This document shows, one piece after another, positions 19,740 to 28,943 of a stretch of DNA of 64,000 bases. This DNA comes from Firmicutes bacterium ADurb.Bin146 (GTDB lineage: Bacteria > Bacillota > Clostridia > DUPQ01): assembly GCA_002070475.1 (NCBI GenBank), contig MWDI01000016.1:109342-173341 (forward strand), in the 5' to 3' direction. The translations under genes were made by a program, and so were the position numbers. Under the pieces are notes generated by a model, which did no database searches, had not been told where the DNA came from, and saw only the letters and a list, made by a program, of their open reading frames with translations. The first letter of the stretch is position 1, and each line of letters starts with the position of its first letter.

Positions 19740-20857
19740 AGCATATCCTCAAAGTTATATCCTTTTGGCAGTTTCTCCTCAGCTATGAATTTAAAATTCT
19801 TATCTTTCAATATCGGAAGGAAGTATTCATATGGGATTACTGGAAACTCACAAACATAATCATTTGCTCCAAACCATTTTCCTTCCTTACTGGTCAGGTT
19901 AAGTCCTCTGGCGAATTTAGTATAGTTGGAACAGTCATGAACTACTATATCCCATTTTTCATCATCAGCTATTTTCATGAATTTCAATGTAAGTTCACGG
20001 CTCCAGATAGGGGATATATATCCATGACGGCAGATGTACATATTCTCACCGTAATAGTTTTCTATGTTATTGGGGTTCAGATGCAGTTCAGCACAGTTAA
20101 TAAAAGAAATTCCCGAATTAAATATATCTTCCTTCTTCTTTAGAAATGAGTCATAGAACTCAGGTGTCATAGGCGTCTCTATACCAACACTTTTAATATA
20201 TTTACTAGCAGTTTTAATGTTTTCGATTACTTTATCAGAACAGTTGGTTGCACCAAGATTAAAACGTAATTCATCAAGACCTGCTTGGGCTAGTGCTATT
20301 GCTGACTGTTCAGTGACCAGAGTTCCGTTAGTATACATATGCTGATGAATACCTGCATCATGATACTTCTTTATTACAGGGTAATACTTCTCGATTTCCA
20401 TGAAAGGTTCAAGATAAACATATGATATACCTGTAGGTTTCTTATGTATGGAAAGCAATAAATCGATATCTTCTTCTTTATACTTAGTTCCACCTATCTC
20501 CCACATGCCTTCACCGACCGGAGGGATATCATCCAGTTCGCCATAGTTATAACAGAACTTGCATTCAATATTACATTTATTGGTTTTTCTAACAGCGCTC
20601 AAACCAGAACCAAGAAGACAGGATTTGCAGCCATTAGGGAACTTATCATCATTACCTACATAATATGTCCTGTCTGATAATGTTTTTAAGCCTTTTATAG
20701 TAGACATAAGCTCTGCATTTCTTTTATCTATAACCTCTTCAATCTGTGCGAATGTGGCATATACGATTTCCTGTTGGTTTGCCATAAGCTGTTCATCTTC
20801 TGGTAAAGAGGAAAAGAACTGAAACCATGAGTATGCGTCTTTTTTGGATATTTTCAT
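19736..20857 (-). CDS. Radical SAM enzyme of unknown specificity
   Basis: A 373-residue enzyme counted from MKISKKDAYSW, with AGGAG 5 bases upstream. The 4Fe-4S motif CNIECKFC (CxxxCxxC) is at about 93-100 and is preceded by an additional pair GCKSCLLGSG, which may bind a second cluster or zinc. Downstream are YLEPFMEIEKYYPV and a TNGTLVT beta-strand typical of the radical SAM barrel. No SPASM motif is seen at the C-terminus, only isolated cysteines. The overlap with the tandem GNAT gene argues for a joint pathway. Closest general resemblance is to PflA/AmmeMemo-like uncharacterised proteins; I cannot give a reaction. Confidence 0.85.
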   Translation of the reverse strand: MKISKKDAYSWFQFFSSLPEDEQLMANQQEIVYATFAQIEEVIDKRNAELMSTIKGLKTLSDRTYYVGNDDKFPNGCKSCLLGSGLSAVRKTNKCNIECKFCYNYGELDDIPPVGEGMWEIGGTKYKEEDIDLLLSIHKKPTGISYVYLEPFMEIEKYYPVIKKYHDAGIHQHMYTNGTLVTEQSAIALAQAGLDELRFNLGATNCSDKVIENIKTASKYIKSVGIETPMTPEFYDSFLKKKEDIFNSGISFINCAELHLNPNNIENYYGENMYICRHGYISPIWSRELTLKFMKIADDEKWDIVVHDCSNYTKFARGLNLTSKEGKWFGANDYVCEFPVIPYEYFLPILKDKNFKFIAEEKLPKGYNFEDML

Positions 20858-20956
20858 TTGTTCTCCTAACATTTCAGGTTTACTGTATCAGAATCAGTGT
20901 AAAACCTATTTTAAACAACATAGTAATTATATAACACTTTATTTCTATTTATATTA

Positions 20957-21448
20957 TTATTCAGTTTGTATATCCTCATTTTCAGCTTCTTTTCTGTGTG
21001 AAAGGTGAATACCTATGTGTCCAATACCGAGAATTATTACTGATACTATAAGTAAAGGATTTCTACCATAGATTCCTAATAGCAAATATGCCACAATAGG
21101 TAATGATGCTAAAGGGACAGGAATTTTAAGGAAACATCCATAGAAGTCCTTCATGGTATGTTCACTCTTAAAATACCGGATCCAGTTTATTTCGTATAAG
21201 ATCATTAAGCAAAAGGCTGATAATAGCCAGATAGAATTCAATGAAATGGTATTTATGTTGAAATCAGAGAATATTAAGACTATACATGTAACCAATACTT
21301 GTCCTACACGCTCCAAAATGAGCAACACCTTATTCTCATAACCCACATATTTGTCATAATCTTTGGGTTTGTATTTAGTCCAAATTAGATTAGGTATGGT
21401 GAGCATTAACAGAAAAATAAGTCCTATGTACGAAAACCCTAATGTCAT
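20957..21448 (-). CDS. Hypothetical five-helix membrane protein
   Basis: A 163-residue membrane protein counted from MTLGFSYIGL, which has AGGAG 6 bases upstream. About five hydrophobic segments are visible, with the conserved-looking loop WTKYKPKDYDKY after the first and HIGIHLSHRKE at the end. I recognise no family with certainty. It overlaps nothing, but its upstream frame abuts the next gene (start 24 bases below the stop of the 312-residue protein), so they are probably co-transcribed. Confidence 0.7.
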   Translation of the reverse strand: MTLGFSYIGLIFLLMLTIPNLIWTKYKPKDYDKYVGYENKVLLILERVGQVLVTCIVLIFSDFNINTISLNSIWLLSAFCLMILYEINWIRYFKSEHTMKDFYGCFLKIPVPLASLPIVAYLLLGIYGRNPLLIVSVIILGIGHIGIHLSHRKEAENEDIQTE

Positions 21449-21471
21449 CTTGTTCTCCTGTAAGTTAATGG

Positions 21472-22410
21472 TTAACACATGATAAGAATTCTTAAAATGC
21501 GTAATATCATATCATTATCCCGGGATGATTTATCCCGCCATGACTCTGAATAATGGTTTGATACGGATGTACTGGCAGGCAAAGTTATATCTTCACGCAT
21601 TAATCTGTTTACTTCATTGATAAGATGCCTATATATCCCCTTATCCATAAATTCAGGAAAAAGTGAAAAGTCCTTCAGATTTTCCAATCCGGTAAACCAG
21701 CAGGAAAAGTATTTAGATTCCAGTCTTTGTACATCACTAACAGGCATATTTGTCCGGTAATAAATGCCTTGTTTTCTGTACCATATATAGTTCAAGAAAT
21801 TTAACTGTGTTTCATCATCAAGATATTTGTTTTTCTGTAATAACCACAATATATATACCATGTATGGTTTTAAAAGGATTTCGTTGGACAACCGGTTTTC
21901 CTTTTCCCAGACTTCCTCATCCAGACAACCGTTTTTAAAAGCTTTTCTTAAATTAAGCGCGCAAACTTCCTTTTTAGGTATAACAAGAGGATGGTCAGGT
22001 ATGAAAGTGGAGATATTAGCAACTATTATGGCTTTAAAAGCTATCTGGAAGCCGTAATGATGTTCGTTAGCATCAGTCCAGTTTTCCTCATCATTTACGT
22101 ATCTTTCCATAAGCTTTATAACTTTAGTTATAACAGGATCATTAACTGGTAAAGTTAGCTCTCGTGTACGTATTAAAGCGGATTCTGTTGTTACAAAAAT
22201 CTTCTTATCTTTTAATTTTGTGTTTTGAGTATGAAATCTGCCCCATGAGCCGTTATCCATCTGCTCGCTTAAAAGCTGAGTATACCATTTCGATTTTTCG
22301 TATCCAGTAACATGCCTGTTATAAATCTCTTTGTCCAAGATATATCTTGGTATCGGATCTGTAACAACTTTATCAAGATAATCTGCTATGTATGCTATTT
22401 CTGTTCTCAT
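21472..22410 (-). CDS. Unrecognised 312-residue protein, possibly alpha/alpha-toroid
   Basis: A soluble protein, Trp-, Tyr- and Asn-rich, without signal peptide. It contains QMDNGSWGRFHTQN near residue 49, which has the DNGSWG pattern of the QxxDGSW repeats of terpene cyclases and prenyltransferases, but no aspartate-rich catalytic motif. A helical toroid fold is therefore possible while cyclase activity is not supported. It is coupled with the membrane protein that follows. No homologous family comes to mind, and the function is left open. Confidence 0.7.
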   Translation of the reverse strand: MRTEIAYIADYLDKVVTDPIPRYILDKEIYNRHVTGYEKSKWYTQLLSEQMDNGSWGRFHTQNTKLKDKKIFVTTESALIRTRELTLPVNDPVITKVIKLMERYVNDEENWTDANEHHYGFQIAFKAIIVANISTFIPDHPLVIPKKEVCALNLRKAFKNGCLDEEVWEKENRLSNEILLKPYMVYILWLLQKNKYLDDETQLNFLNYIWYRKQGIYYRTNMPVSDVQRLESKYFSCWFTGLENLKDFSLFPEFMDKGIYRHLINEVNRLMREDITLPASTSVSNHYSESWRDKSSRDNDMILRILRILIMC

Positions 22411-22440
22411 TTAATCCTTTCAGAAAATATTAAAATTTGA

Positions 22441-22992
22441 TTATAGGAACCACCCGAATTCCAGCCGTACCTCTTTCCTGCATAAGTCATTATTGCTATA
22501 ACAGCAGGAATCAAACCCTATTAATGTAAAGCCTTCATGCATGTAGAAATCTACTGCATTGACATTACAAGACTGTGTTTCCAATATAATTGCTCTTCTT
22601 TTTTCATTTCTTGCCTGTTGCTTGGCTTTCTCGATAAGAGCATGGCCTAATCCCATCTTCTGATAGTCTTCATGAACCCATAACTCTGTTATCCTTAACC
22701 TGTTGGACCACAGCTCCTGGTCAGTCTCTATAACTGCAACCAATTCGTTATTTACCAATATTCCTGATGCGCATGCGTTTTCCCAGTATTTTTGGTAAAG
22801 CTTATCAGGATAGTCACAGTTTTGAGGAGTGAAAACATATGGTACATCAAAATTCTTCTTCTTTATATCTATATTAAATCCATTATCTTCTTTATTTACT
22901 CTGACATCATAATACCTATCTGATGTATAACTTATAGGTACAATGAATCCTTCCCATTTATCTTTTGGCAGATGTACAATCTCATATTTCAT
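22441..22992 (-). CDS. GNAT family N-acetyltransferase
   Basis: A 183-residue acetyltransferase. The start is MKYEIVHLPKDKW, with GAGG 5 bases upstream; an open frame extends 41 codons further up but runs through a repeat-rich segment and is rejected. The CoA loop WVHEDYQKMGLGHALIEKAKQQ and the following NVNAVDFYMHEGF form a complete GNAT core. Substrate unknown. It lies 30 bases upstream of the 312-residue protein gene and probably starts that transcript. Confidence 0.88.
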   Translation of the reverse strand: MKYEIVHLPKDKWEGFIVPISYTSDRYYDVRVNKEDNGFNIDIKKKNFDVPYVFTPQNCDYPDKLYQKYWENACASGILVNNELVAVIETDQELWSNRLRITELWVHEDYQKMGLGHALIEKAKQQARNEKRRAIILETQSCNVNAVDFYMHEGFTLIGFDSCCYSNNDLCRKEVRLEFGWFL

Positions 22993-23033
22993 AAAATCCT
23001 CGCTTTGTTTATATAATAATGCAGATAATGTTT

Positions 23034-23120
23034 TAATGCAACGACAACTCTCTCGTTGCATTCCTCGTTGCAAAATGAAACGATATTTGTGTCCTCGTTG
23101 CATAACGAAGTGCAACGAGA
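23034..23120. repeat. Cluster of short TCGTTGCA repeats
   Basis: Within 87 bases the word TCGTTGCA occurs three times (about 23053, 23064 and 23095) and its reverse complement TGCAACGA at 23037 and 23111. The alternation of direct and inverted copies could fold into several hairpins or be a tandem protein-binding site upstream of the GNAT gene. Confidence 0.5.
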
Positions 23121-23127
23121 CAATTAA

Positions 23128-23181
23128 ATTTAGGATATTAAAGCGGGAATCCTCGGTAATTCAATTGCCGATGTAGTTCAC
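23128..23181 (+). repeat. 54-bp dispersed repeat, copy A
   Basis: A 54-base sequence from ATTTAGGATATTAAAGCGGG to GATGTAGTTCAC is found again, base for base, in inverted orientation at 50944-50997. Its centre (TCGGTAATTCAATTGCCGA) is a near-perfect dyad with one G-T pair. No open frame runs through both copies in a shared context, so it is a non-coding element. Confidence 0.75.
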
Positions 23182-23239
23182 GAACAATGAATAGTGTAAT
23201 AGGTTGTTTAGTTATAATAATATTAATTCGAAATTACTC

Positions 23240-25474
23240 TTACTTTTTCTTCTTTATCTTATTTAGCTTAGCATTCAAATCAAGAAGGTCCTCTTTTGTT
23301 AGGTTGACCCCCATCATTCCAATCATTCCAGTCAATCTTAAAACAGTGAATCCCCCTAACATGCTCATCATAGAGTCATTCATTTCAAAACCGCCCGCTA
23401 CTTTTTCACCTTTCTTTGGAAGCATTTTTGTTACTAAACCCATGAAAAGAAGCTTGCCTTTAACGGTCTTCATAATGTCACTAATTTTGTCATTAAGGGA
23501 AAAGTAGCCTTCTGGTGTAGTAATATCAAACCAGTTTAAAACAGCATTTTTCTCTATCATCCGGTATGATTCATCAAATGTGTCTACTTTATTAATTAAA
23601 CTTTCATCCTTAAGACCGTTAGCTACAGCAGTTATTATAGTTTTGCCCTTGTTAGGTACTTCAAAATAGAAGAAATACTTACCTTCTTTTATAGAAACCG
23701 AAATTCCGTTTGCAAATAGTTCAACTACAGGCTGATTGGAATAGACAGTTATCTTTGTTACATCTTCCACTCGGTTTATATACCGTTTAGAACATATATG
23801 CACAAACGGTTCATCGGATAGATATGCTTTGTATGCATAGAAGGAATCTTTCTTGTATTTTCGGTCAAAAGTCACAAGCCCTTTGTGATTCTGTCCATTT
23901 TCACCGCCTTCATTTCTTGCATCTGCGCCAAAGTCAAACATATTCCATACATGTGTTGCCCATAGGTATTTACGGGAATAGAGCTGCTTAATCAGTTCTT
24001 CATGATAATATGCCTGATACTCTTCAGTATAATCTCCTTGTACAGGATTTGAGGTATGCCAGTTCAGAGCTTCACATCCGTATTCAGAACAGCCAATAGG
24101 TATATTTGGATTTTTTGCATGGAAATTATCAAACCATGGACCATTCATAGAGGTCTCTCCGCCATACCAGCCGAAATAGTGATTATATGATACTACATCA
24201 GGTATTTTGATATATGGGCTGTCAATCGGACAAGGGGATACTACAGCGATGGTTGTAAGACGTGTTTTATCCATTTCATGGCAAAGGTTATTAAGAATCC
24301 TGTGATTGTTAATCATATCAGGATCTTTATCCCCCTTCATTGTGATTTCATTTGATAAACCCCAAACCACAATAGAAGGGTGGTTGTAGTTTTGTGTGAT
24401 AAGTTCCTTCATCTGACTTATTGCGTTGTCATTTGCTAATGGATTGTGCTGGGAGATATATGGAATTTCTGCCCAGATTACCATACCATATTCATCGCAT
24501 AAATCATAAAAGTACTGATCATGTTGATAATGGGCAAGCCGGATTGTAGTACTTCCTAATTCATTTATAAGTTCCATATCTTCTTTATGATGCTCAGGTA
24601 AAATAGCATTCCCATAACTCCAGCGGTCCTGATGACGACATACTCCTCTTAAAGGATATTCTTTCCCATTGAGGAAAAAACCGTTGTTTGGGTCAATCTT
24701 GAAGGTTCTGCACCCGAATTTGGAGGAAATGCAGTCTATTACTTCATTGTTTTCCAAAAGCTCAATTTTTGCTTTATAAAGATAAGGATCTTTACGGCCA
24801 TGCCAAAGATGTACATTTTTAATATCAAGAACAGCTTTGGTTTCACCTGAGACTACCTTTGCAACGTCATTATTTTTTTCATCAAATATTCTATAACATA
24901 TTTCCTTATTTTCCCGTAAACCGGTTATCCATGTCTCAATATGGACTTTTGCATCATTGTTAATAATTTCAGGAGTTACTTTAATGCCAGGTCCGCCATA
25001 ATAGTCTAAAGCAAAATGAGATTTATCCACACAGATTATATTTACATCACGATACAGACCTCCATAGAATGTAAAATCAGCAGCTTGTGGGTAAACTTTT
25101 TCGTTATGGGAATTATCTACAGATATAACAAGCAGATTATCCATAATCAGCTCATCAGTTATATCTACTCTCCATGTTGAGTATCCTCCATCATGATGTG
25201 CTAAGTGTTTTCCATTTAAGTAAACATCAGCAGAGGAATTGGCTCCATTAATTTCAAGGTAATAACAGTCTTTTTGGGGCAGTTCTTTTTTTTCTATTTG
25301 TTTTGCATAAAAACAGATATTACGGTAATAGTCATTACCTCCGTCTTGACCGTCTATCGCATTCCATGTATGCGGAAGATTAACCAATTCCCAGTCAACA
25401 GGTATCTTGTCAGGAATTATATCCACTTTTTTAGTAAAAGCCCATTTTGTATTTATATTGTATATTGTTCTCAA
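23240..25474 (-). CDS. GH2 family beta-galactosidase-like glycosidase
   Basis: A cytosolic retaining glycosidase of 744 residues. The sugar-binding sandwich comes first (VNLPHTWNA, then YYLEINGANSSADVYLNGKH), then an Ig-like domain and a TIM barrel. The barrel carries the acid/base in VVWGLSNEI (Glu about 377) and the nucleophile in IGCSEYGCEA (Glu about 467). The last 60 residues are an unusual tail, hydrophobic and Met/Gly-rich (MMSMLGGFTVLRLTGMIG), ending in NKIKKKK. It shares an operon with a GPH sugar symporter that lies upstream. Beta-galactosidase is most likely, but glucuronidase or mannosidase members of GH2 cannot be excluded. Confidence 0.92.
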   Translation of the reverse strand: MRTIYNINTKWAFTKKVDIIPDKIPVDWELVNLPHTWNAIDGQDGGNDYYRNICFYAKQIEKKELPQKDCYYLEINGANSSADVYLNGKHLAHHDGGYSTWRVDITDELIMDNLLVISVDNSHNEKVYPQAADFTFYGGLYRDVNIICVDKSHFALDYYGGPGIKVTPEIINNDAKVHIETWITGLRENKEICYRIFDEKNNDVAKVVSGETKAVLDIKNVHLWHGRKDPYLYKAKIELLENNEVIDCISSKFGCRTFKIDPNNGFFLNGKEYPLRGVCRHQDRWSYGNAILPEHHKEDMELINELGSTTIRLAHYQHDQYFYDLCDEYGMVIWAEIPYISQHNPLANDNAISQMKELITQNYNHPSIVVWGLSNEITMKGDKDPDMINNHRILNNLCHEMDKTRLTTIAVVSPCPIDSPYIKIPDVVSYNHYFGWYGGETSMNGPWFDNFHAKNPNIPIGCSEYGCEALNWHTSNPVQGDYTEEYQAYYHEELIKQLYSRKYLWATHVWNMFDFGADARNEGGENGQNHKGLVTFDRKYKKDSFYAYKAYLSDEPFVHICSKRYINRVEDVTKITVYSNQPVVELFANGISVSIKEGKYFFYFEVPNKGKTIITAVANGLKDESLINKVDTFDESYRMIEKNAVLNWFDITTPEGYFSLNDKISDIMKTVKGKLLFMGLVTKMLPKKGEKVAGGFEMNDSMMSMLGGFTVLRLTGMIGMMGVNLTKEDLLDLNAKLNKIKKKK

Positions 25475-25519
25475 AGTAAGTATCTCCTTTGTTGTTTAAT
25501 TATGCGTGCAAGACATGTA

Positions 25520-26944
25520 CTATTTTTTTTCTGCAGCTGCGCGAACAGCATCCAGTTCTTCATTCATCTTAGCCAGTTTTTGCTTATCTAGATTGTATAC
25601 AAGACCTAGTCCTACATATTGCAAAATAGCACTGAAAGTGTACAAAGCAGCTACGAGATAACGCATTCTCAATGCGACTTCAAAGGTCTGATTTCCTTCA
25701 TTGGCTTCTACATAACCTAAACCTACCATAATAACAAGCGCAATTGCAGGTCCTATGCCCTGTGCAAGTTTTCTGAAGAATGAATGTAAGGAGTATGTGA
25801 CTCCTTCTTCTCTTACTCCATTCTTCCACTCATTGTAGTCAATTGCATCTCCCATCATTGCCCAGGAAACAGTTGAATATATTCCCATCCCTAAACTGTT
25901 AACAAGTTGACAAAGGACATAAATTATTAATCCTGTCATATTTGGCGTAATTGGCAACACCAGCAAGCCTACACAAGCTACAAGGCTGCATAGTGCTCCC
26001 ACTACAGAAAGCTCCTTCTTACCATACTTGACTACCATCTTACGCGCCAACGGGGTAAATAAAAATATGGGGAGCATGGCGAAGAATTGGACGATTCCGG
26101 AAATCCTCGCATTTTGAAAGTAAGACTGGAATAGTACAACAACTGCAGTTGCTGCACCTTGCATACCAAGGAACATTCCCATTGCTGCAAGAGTAGCTCC
26201 GACAGCGGGACGGTTTCTCATAAAATTTCCCATTGCTTTGAAAACATTAAATTTAGGACATTTTTCGTTAAGCCTGATTGGTTCCTCGACACGTATTACT
26301 GTATTACGTATCATGAACTGGAATGCAAAAAATCCAAGAATACCCATAAGCAAAGCTGCAATAAATACACGTTCTCCGACAATGTTGTTGTTAGAGTCAT
26401 ATATTAGGATAGGCAAGATAACCATTGGCAGAATATTGCCGATTAATGCTCCTACTGACCGCCATGCTGATAAAGAAGCTCTATCTGCAGGTTCTTTTGA
26501 TATTAATGATAAAAGCGATCCGTATGGGACATTAGCTATTGTGTAGAAAGCATCCCATATAACATATCCGCATATAAATATAATTATTTTAGCTATATCC
26601 GGTGCGCTCCTCCAAGGGATGAAACATAAAGCTCCTCCCACGACAAGTCCCAAAGAACCAAAGAAAATATAAGTTAGGAATTTATTGTGTTTGTATTTGC
26701 GTCTGTCAGCATCAACAATAGAACCTATAAGCGGATCATTTATTGCATCCCAAACCTGAACCACTATCAGTAATAATGCATACAGAATGGAATCCATCTG
26801 CATATATTGTGTCCAGAATATAGCCATTGTCCCTTTGAGTGCAAAACTCATGTTGCAACCGAAATCTCCTGCAGCATAAGCAAAGCTGTCGCGGATGCTA
26901 AATTTCCTATACCCTTTTTCATCCAATTGAATTTCTTTTTTCAC
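25520..26944 (-). CDS. GPH family sugar:cation symporter
   Basis: A twelve-segment glycoside-pentoside-hexuronide transporter, related to melibiose and lactose carriers. The start is a GTG (VKKEIQLDEKG) because AGGAGG stands 8 bases before it; an ATG 14 codons upstream has no ribosome site. The fingerprint DFGCNMSFALKG in helix 1 and the loop WDAINDPLIGSIVDADRRKYKHNK after helix 2 are present, as is the late ALIDYNEWKNG-like block DAIDYNEWKNGVREEG. It is the first gene of the operon with the GH2 enzyme and should import its substrate. Confidence 0.92.
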   Translation of the reverse strand: MKKEIQLDEKGYRKFSIRDSFAYAAGDFGCNMSFALKGTMAIFWTQYMQMDSILYALLLIVVQVWDAINDPLIGSIVDADRRKYKHNKFLTYIFFGSLGLVVGGALCFIPWRSAPDIAKIIIFICGYVIWDAFYTIANVPYGSLLSLISKEPADRASLSAWRSVGALIGNILPMVILPILIYDSNNNIVGERVFIAALLMGILGFFAFQFMIRNTVIRVEEPIRLNEKCPKFNVFKAMGNFMRNRPAVGATLAAMGMFLGMQGAATAVVVLFQSYFQNARISGIVQFFAMLPIFLFTPLARKMVVKYGKKELSVVGALCSLVACVGLLVLPITPNMTGLIIYVLCQLVNSLGMGIYSTVSWAMMGDAIDYNEWKNGVREEGVTYSLHSFFRKLAQGIGPAIALVIMVGLGYVEANEGNQTFEVALRMRYLVAALYTFSAILQYVGLGLVYNLDKQKLAKMNEELDAVRAAAEKK

Positions 26945-27005
26945 TAGAACTTCCTCCTTTACCCCTGTTTGATTAATGATAGGCATAGTATTTTATTTTT
27001 ACTTC

Positions 27006-27077
27006 TAATAATATTTTAATCTATAAAAAACTGAATCGTTAGTAAAATATTAATGTGATTTAGTAATATTTTAATGT
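27006..27077. promoter_or_regulatory. Three AraC-type direct repeats between divergent genes
   Basis: A 17-base word occurs at 27006-27022, 27040-27056 and 27061-27077; the third reads TAGTAATATTTTAATGT and the others differ at two to four positions. The second and third are 21 bases apart, two helical turns, the usual spacing of AraC half-sites. They lie between the GPH symporter and the AraC gene. Confidence 0.55.
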
Positions 27078-27171
27078 CTTGTGTTGAATGATGAAGATCT
27101 TAAGGTTATACTTGTCATGTAATTTATAATCAAAAGTATAAATTGAAAAATATGTTTATGTGAGGGACAGA

Positions 27172-28407
27172 ATGTGGTATCAGAAAGAGTATAATTTTAT
27201 GCAGAATATTCTGGACAAACGGAATGTCCAAATTAGAATACTTGAAAGGAATACAACCTCTGATAAGCCTATTGATTTAGGGATTAGGCAAATATTAAGC
27301 AGGGAAACAGAATATAATAATGTATTTTGCCAACTGGTTTTTAATACTATGGATAATATGATATATAAGCTTACAGACCAGTATATGTGCAATTATTTCT
27401 ATTTGCAGCTTCCAGCTAAAAAACAGCAAATTCTAATTATAGGCCCTTATATATCTGTACAGCTTACAAGCCAGCAACTTCTAGAAGAGATGGAGCATTT
27501 CTCAACTAATCTAAATATTATTAATAAACTTTTGAATTTTTATGAAAGTATACCTGTTTTAAGCGATGAAATCTTTCTTTTCACTACTATTATATGTTTT
27601 GCAGAAGTGATATGGGGTGGTTCAGATACATTCAGTGTTGTTAAAATTCAAGAGGAAGATATTTCGCCAAACTCTATTGCGCAGGATAATATACCTGATG
27701 ATAATGAGGATATATTGCAGGTTATGGAACAGATGGAGCACAGATATGCTTATGAGAACGAGCTACTCGATGCAGTTACGCTGGGATATGCACATAAAGC
27801 GGAAATAATGCTTACCCATTTAAGTAAGATGGCATTTCGCCAAAGAGTATCGGACCCTATTCGTAATTTAAAAAATTACAGCATAATAATGAATACGCTA
27901 ATGAGGAAATCTGCAGAGAAAGGTTCTGTACATCCAATGTATCTAGACAGGATTTCTACAGAATTTGCTAAAAAAATTGAAATGATAATATCAGTAGATG
28001 CTGCATTAAAGCTTATGTCAGATATGTTGTCATCATATTGTCGTCTTGTTAATAAATATTCAATGAAAAGTTATTCGCTTCCTATTAAGAAAACTATTGT
28101 CTGTATTGATGCTAATCTTTCATCAGATCTTGCTTTGCATACATTAGCTTCAATGCAAAAGTTGTCTTCCGGATATCTTTCTTCACTTTTCAAGAAAGAA
28201 ACAGGGCATACTCTGACCGATTATGTAAACAGCCAGCGTATGAAGTATGCTTCAAAACTTCTTACCACAACAGCTTTGCAAATACAGACAATCTCGCAGT
28301 ATTGCGGGATACATGATTTGAATTATTTTATAAAAATTTTCAAACGATATTACCAATGCACACCTACAGATTACCGCCAGTCTCATAAGTATGTTATTAA
28401 ACAATAA
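27172..28407 (+). CDS. AraC family regulator of the beta-galactosidase operon
   Basis: A 411-residue regulator read from the ATG at 27172, which has GAGGG 6 bases upstream, in preference to a GTG four codons earlier. The first 300 residues are a sensor part without known motifs. The C-terminal 100 form the AraC double helix-turn-helix: LHTLASMQKLSSGYLSSLFK, and ASKLLTTTALQIQTISQYCG before the second helix YFIKIFKRYYQCTPTDYRQ. It is divergent from the GPH/GH2 operon and probably activates it through the repeats in between. Confidence 0.9.
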   Translation: MWYQKEYNFMQNILDKRNVQIRILERNTTSDKPIDLGIRQILSRETEYNNVFCQLVFNTMDNMIYKLTDQYMCNYFYLQLPAKKQQILIIGPYISVQLTSQQLLEEMEHFSTNLNIINKLLNFYESIPVLSDEIFLFTTIICFAEVIWGGSDTFSVVKIQEEDISPNSIAQDNIPDDNEDILQVMEQMEHRYAYENELLDAVTLGYAHKAEIMLTHLSKMAFRQRVSDPIRNLKNYSIIMNTLMRKSAEKGSVHPMYLDRISTEFAKKIEMIISVDAALKLMSDMLSSYCRLVNKYSMKSYSLPIKKTIVCIDANLSSDLALHTLASMQKLSSGYLSSLFKKETGHTLTDYVNSQRMKYASKLLTTTALQIQTISQYCGIHDLNYFIKIFKRYYQCTPTDYRQSHKYVIKQ

Positions 28408-28445
28408 ATAGAAAAATGATTTACAGAGAGTAATAATATTTTATG

Positions 28446-28868
28446 TTATAAATAAATTATAATTGCAGTCAATGCAAGCGCTAAAGCATAATAATGATAC
28501 CATCTCTTATCTTTTCGATAAAGCGCAAGGATAGTTATTGTGGTTATAAGAAATGTTATAGATGTGATGAACAATGGTTTTTCATATAACTGTACGCCGA
28601 ATGCTATTATAAACGTGCCAAGTGAGACAGCCAGTACAGAAGCTTTAAGCCAGTCTGGGATTTTTGTTTTGTATATTACAAGTCCTGCAATTAGCCATAT
28701 GAAACCATGGCTTACCCTTAATGTGGAAACGGAAAGATATTTCTGGGGTCCGATTGTTTCAAATAGCATGAAAAGCAAGTAATAGATAAAGAAAGATAGT
28801 ACTAATCCAATAAAACTACAAATTGTCACGAGCATGCCATCACGAATTACCACAAGTGTCTTCTTCAT
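28446..28868 (-). CDS. Hypothetical four-helix membrane protein
   Basis: A 140-residue protein of unknown family. Hydrophobic segments at about 12-35, 52-66, 76-92 and 98-115, plus a fifth near the C-terminus (ALALALTAIII), are separated by short charged loops such as YKTKIPDW and YRKDKRWYH. The ATG has an AAAGAAG-type site. It stands alone between the AraC gene and a broken isochorismatase gene and gives no context clue. Confidence 0.6.
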   Translation of the reverse strand: MKKTLVVIRDGMLVTICSFIGLVLSFFIYYLLFMLFETIGPQKYLSVSTLRVSHGFIWLIAGLVIYKTKIPDWLKASVLAVSLGTFIIAFGVQLYEKPLFITSITFLITTITILALYRKDKRWYHYYALALALTAIIIYL

Positions 28869-28943
28869 TTATTTGCTTCTTTCAATACAATAGTAACTAT
28901 GTTTAAATTATACCATACCTTTTATAAATTAGAGGAAATCCAG

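Noticed and set aside
22993..23115. N-terminal extension of the GNAT protein
   Set aside because: The extension runs through the TCGTTGCA repeat cluster and has no ribosome site; the internal ATG has one.
25520..26986. ATG at 26986 as start of the GPH symporter
   Set aside because: No ribosome site there; the GTG at 26944 has AGGAGG 8 bases upstream.
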